DNA of 64,000 nucleotides from Geomonas anaerohicana. GTDB lineage: Bacteria > Desulfobacterota > Desulfuromonadia > Geobacterales > Geobacteraceae. Shown in pieces: positions 62,144 through 64,000 of this stretch (the first letter of the stretch is position 1; each line of letters begins with the position of its first letter). A model generated the notes under the pieces. It had not been told where the DNA came from. It saw only the letters and a program-made list of their open reading frames with translations, and made no database searches. Both the position numbers and the translations under genes were made by a program. The stretch covers positions 62,001 through 126,000 of the forward strand of contig NZ_JAEMHL010000010.1 in the NCBI RefSeq assembly GCF_016458305.1. Direction: 5' to 3'.

Positions 62144-62845
62144 ATGTCTATGACAAAAAAGCTTAAAGAGGCTCGCGCCAAGGTCGACAGGACCAAAACC
62201 TATCCCCTGACCGACGGCCTTGAGCTCGTGAAGAGCGCGGCTTATGCGAAGTTCGACGAGACCGTCGACCTGGTGGTGAAGCTGGGCGTTGACCCGCGTC
62301 ACGCCGACCAGATGGTCCGCGGCGCCGTGGTGCTCCCCAACGGTCTCGGCAAGGACGTGCGCGTCCTGGTCTTCGCCAAGGGTGAGAAGGAGAAGGAGGC
62401 CCGTGAGGCCGGTGCCGATTACGTCGGTGCCGACGACCTGGTCGCCAAGATTCAGGAAGGCTGGTTCGAGTTCGACACCGCCATCGCTACCCCGGACATG
62501 ATGGGTGTGGTCGGTAAGATCGGTAAGCTCCTCGGACCCCGCGGCCTGATGCCGAACCCGAAGGTCGGCACCGTGACCTTCGACCTGGCCCGCGCCATCA
62601 AGGAGTCCAAGTCCGGTAAGGTCGAGTTCCGCGTTGAGAAGGCTGGTATCATCCATGCCCCGGTGGGCAAGGTCTCCTTCACCGCCGAGACCCTGAGGCA
62701 GAACGTGGTTGCCCTGGTGGAAGCACTCCAGAAGGCAAAGCCGGCTGCTGCAAAAGGGACCTACATGAAGAAGGTTGCCGTGTCCTCCACCATGGGCCCG
62801 GGCGTCACCATCGATCTCGCTGACATCAGCGCGATCTTGAAATAA
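62144..62845 (+). CDS. rplA: 50S ribosomal protein L1
   Basis: Stalk protein and translational repressor of the L11 operon in other bacteria. The 233-residue product has [22 protein letters not shown], the [11 protein letters not shown] loop and the [22 protein letters not shown] helix. Normal length. Paired with rplK, 22 nt apart. Confidence 0.98.
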   Translation: MSMTKKLKEARAKVDRTKTYPLTDGLELVKSAAYAKFDETVDLVVKLGVDPRHADQMVRGAVVLPNGLGKDVRVLVFAKGEKEKEAREAGADYVGADDLVAKIQEGWFEFDTAIATPDMMGVVGKIGKLLGPRGLMPNPKVGTVTFDLARAIKESKSGKVEFRVEKAGIIHAPVGKVSFTAETLRQNVVALVEALQKAKPAAAKGTYMKKVAVSSTMGPGVTIDLADISAILK

Positions 62846-62865
62846 AGAGCAGTACTAGCTGTAAA

Positions 62866-62987
62866 GCCAAAGTCAAAGACAGTGGGTGTGCCAGTTGTAT
62901 CGTCGGCGCTTAAACGCTTCCGGGCGGCCAACCGAGACTTGCAGATGTTGCGCGAAAATGCACGTTCCGCAACTTCCTGACTTTGGC
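62866..62987 (+). promoter_or_regulatory. L10 leader (ribosomal protein autoregulatory RNA), putative
   Basis: In the 183-nt rplA-rplJ spacer a 10-bp perfect closing stem, GCCAAAGTCA (62866-62875) with TGACTTTGGC (62978-62987), encloses a branched region that includes a GTTGCG/CGCAAC hairpin. Position and architecture match the L10(L12)4-binding leader. A fold was not computed. Confidence 0.65.
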
Positions 62988-63028
62988 GGGGTTCCGTACC
63001 CGTATACCAAAAGAAAGGAGGAAGGCGC

Positions 63029-63550
63029 TTGAATAAGGAAAACAAGCAAGAACTTGTTGCCGAAATGCACGACAAGCTCCTCAAGGCGCAGGCGGTATTC
63101 CTCGCGGATTTCCGCGGGATGAACGTCGGCCAGGCCACCGAGCTCAGAAACGAGCTTAGGAAAGCCAACGCGGAGTACAAGGTCGTCAAGAACACCCTGC
63201 TCGAGATCGCTTCCAAGGGGACCGACAAGGAAGGTCTGTCGCAGTACTACGCAGGCCCCACCGCTATCGCCCTTTGCTACGACGATCCCGTCGCGGCGGC
63301 CAAGGTGCTGTCCCGCTTCAACAAGGAAAACACTAACCCGTTTACCTTGAAAGCTGGCGTGCTCACCGGCAAGACCATCAACGTGGCTGAGATCCAGGCT
63401 CTGGCAGACCTGCCGAGCCGCGAAGTGCTTATTGCCAAGATGCTGGGCAGCATGCAGGCACCGGCAAGCAACTTCGTACGCGTTCTCGCGGCTGTTCCGG
63501 GCGGTTTCGTACGCGCGCTCGAGCAGATCAGGATCCAGAAGGCTGCCTAG
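63029..63550 (+). CDS. rplJ: 50S ribosomal protein L10
   Basis: Stalk base protein that anchors L7/L12 dimers. The 173-residue product has an N-terminal helix and [24 protein letters not shown], the [16 protein letters not shown] segment and the long C-terminal helix that binds L12. It starts with TTG at 63029, after AAAGGAGGAAGG. It is preceded by the autoregulatory leader and followed by rplL. Confidence 0.97.
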   Translation: MNKENKQELVAEMHDKLLKAQAVFLADFRGMNVGQATELRNELRKANAEYKVVKNTLLEIASKGTDKEGLSQYYAGPTAIALCYDDPVAAAKVLSRFNKENTNPFTLKAGVLTGKTINVAEIQALADLPSREVLIAKMLGSMQAPASNFVRVLAAVPGGFVRALEQIRIQKAA

Positions 63551-63610
63551 TCGCAGTCACCGACAATTTTCGCTTTAAACATCTAACAATATTCTCTGGA
63601 GGAGAAAGAA

Positions 63611-63991
63611 ATGGCTATCACCAAAGAAGAAGTAATCAGCTTCATTGAGAACATGTCCGTCCTCGAACTTGCCGGCCTCGTGAAAGAGCTCGAAGAAAAG
63701 TTCGGCGTATCCGCAGCCGCTCCGGTTGCTGTTGCTGCTGCTGGCGCTCCGGCTGCCGCTGCTGAAGCTGCTGAAGAGAAGACCGAGTTCGACGTCATCC
63801 TGAAGTCCGCTGGCGCCAACAAGATCGGCGTCATCAAGGTCGTTCGCGGCCTGACCTCCCTGGGCCTCAAAGAAGCCAAGGACCTGGTCGACGGCGCTCC
63901 GCAGCCGGTCAAGACTGGCATCTCCAAAGAAGAAGCTGCCGACGCACAGAAGCAGCTGGTCGAGGCTGGCGCAGAAGTGGAAGTTAAGTAA
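63611..63991 (+). CDS. rplL: 50S ribosomal protein L7/L12
   Basis: Flexible stalk protein that recruits translation factors. The 126-residue product has the N-terminal dimerisation domain ([20 protein letters not shown]), an alanine-rich hinge (about residues 35-55) and the C-terminal domain ([39 protein letters not shown]). GGAGGAG precedes the ATG. It ends 9 nt before the window's edge; rpoB is expected to follow. Confidence 0.98.
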   Translation: MAITKEEVISFIENMSVLELAGLVKELEEKFGVSAAAPVAVAAAGAPAAAAEAAEEKTEFDVILKSAGANKIGVIKVVRGLTSLGLKEAKDLVDGAPQPVKTGISKEEAADAQKQLVEAGAEVEVK

Positions 63992-64000
63992 GCAGCTTCG

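Overview
The window reads as chromosome of a high-GC, Gram-negative deltaproteobacterium of the Geobacter/Geomonas/Citrifermentans type (Desulfobacterota). This is an inference from gene content: an Lpt–rpoN–hpf–hprK–rapZ–PTS block, hopanoid side-chain genes, a class I iron-sulfur fumarase, lone c-di-GMP and chemotaxis-type regulators, a menaquinone methyltransferase, LPS genes (lptABC, lpxC), and many short palindromic intergenic repeats. I see no phage, transposase, integrase, plasmid or CRISPR. It is mostly core chromosome with repeat-rich spacers.

Layout. 1-892: 3' part of a GDP-fucose synthase gene. 1098-9739: one long forward block, lptC-lptA-lptB, rpoN, hpf, hprK, rapZ, a mannose-type EIIA, HPr and enzyme I. 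Its PTS has no permease, so it looks regulatory. 9736-13444: hopanoid genes (hpnG reverse; hpnJ, hpnK and a small EamA protein forward). 13618-20996: DUF3108 protein, asnS, a PDZ and a glutaredoxin-like exported protein, an HD-GYP response regulator, a tiny HTH protein, a CheX-like protein and fumarase. 21229-25082: lipase-like lipoprotein plus FadL-type porin, probably one lipid-uptake unit. 25291-31551: small unknown gene, two methyltransferases, a fused diadenylate cyclase/YbbR protein, a LysM-NlpC/P60 hydrolase and a radical SAM-TPR protein. 31897-48597: envelope and signalling genes (lipoprotein, AsmA-like, NtrY-like kinase, lpxC, ubiB-like, phasin-like, GspE/PilB ATPase, msrA, hybrid kinase, glgC, ChaN-PDZ). 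49090-58386: leuB, two unlike aspartate-semialdehyde dehydrogenases, truA, rplM-rpsI, argC, ygiQ, a YciI protein and a DUF2917 protein. 58818-63991: the classical tRNA-tuf-rpmG-tRNA-secE-nusG-rplKAJL cluster.

The most unusual structure is intergenic. Five genes end in a shared element (GCAGRT..AGAC followed by purine-rich hexamers) that starts at the stop codon and usually runs into an intrinsic terminator. At least six other short repeat families fill the spacers. They include inverted palindromes flanking argC, a 94-bp tandem duplication between the two asd genes, and a promoter built into a terminator hairpin at 28677-28724. The most notable protein is a diadenylate cyclase fused to a YbbR domain.

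All calls come from reading sequence and translations by eye. No database search or folding program was run, so family names rest on recognised motifs.
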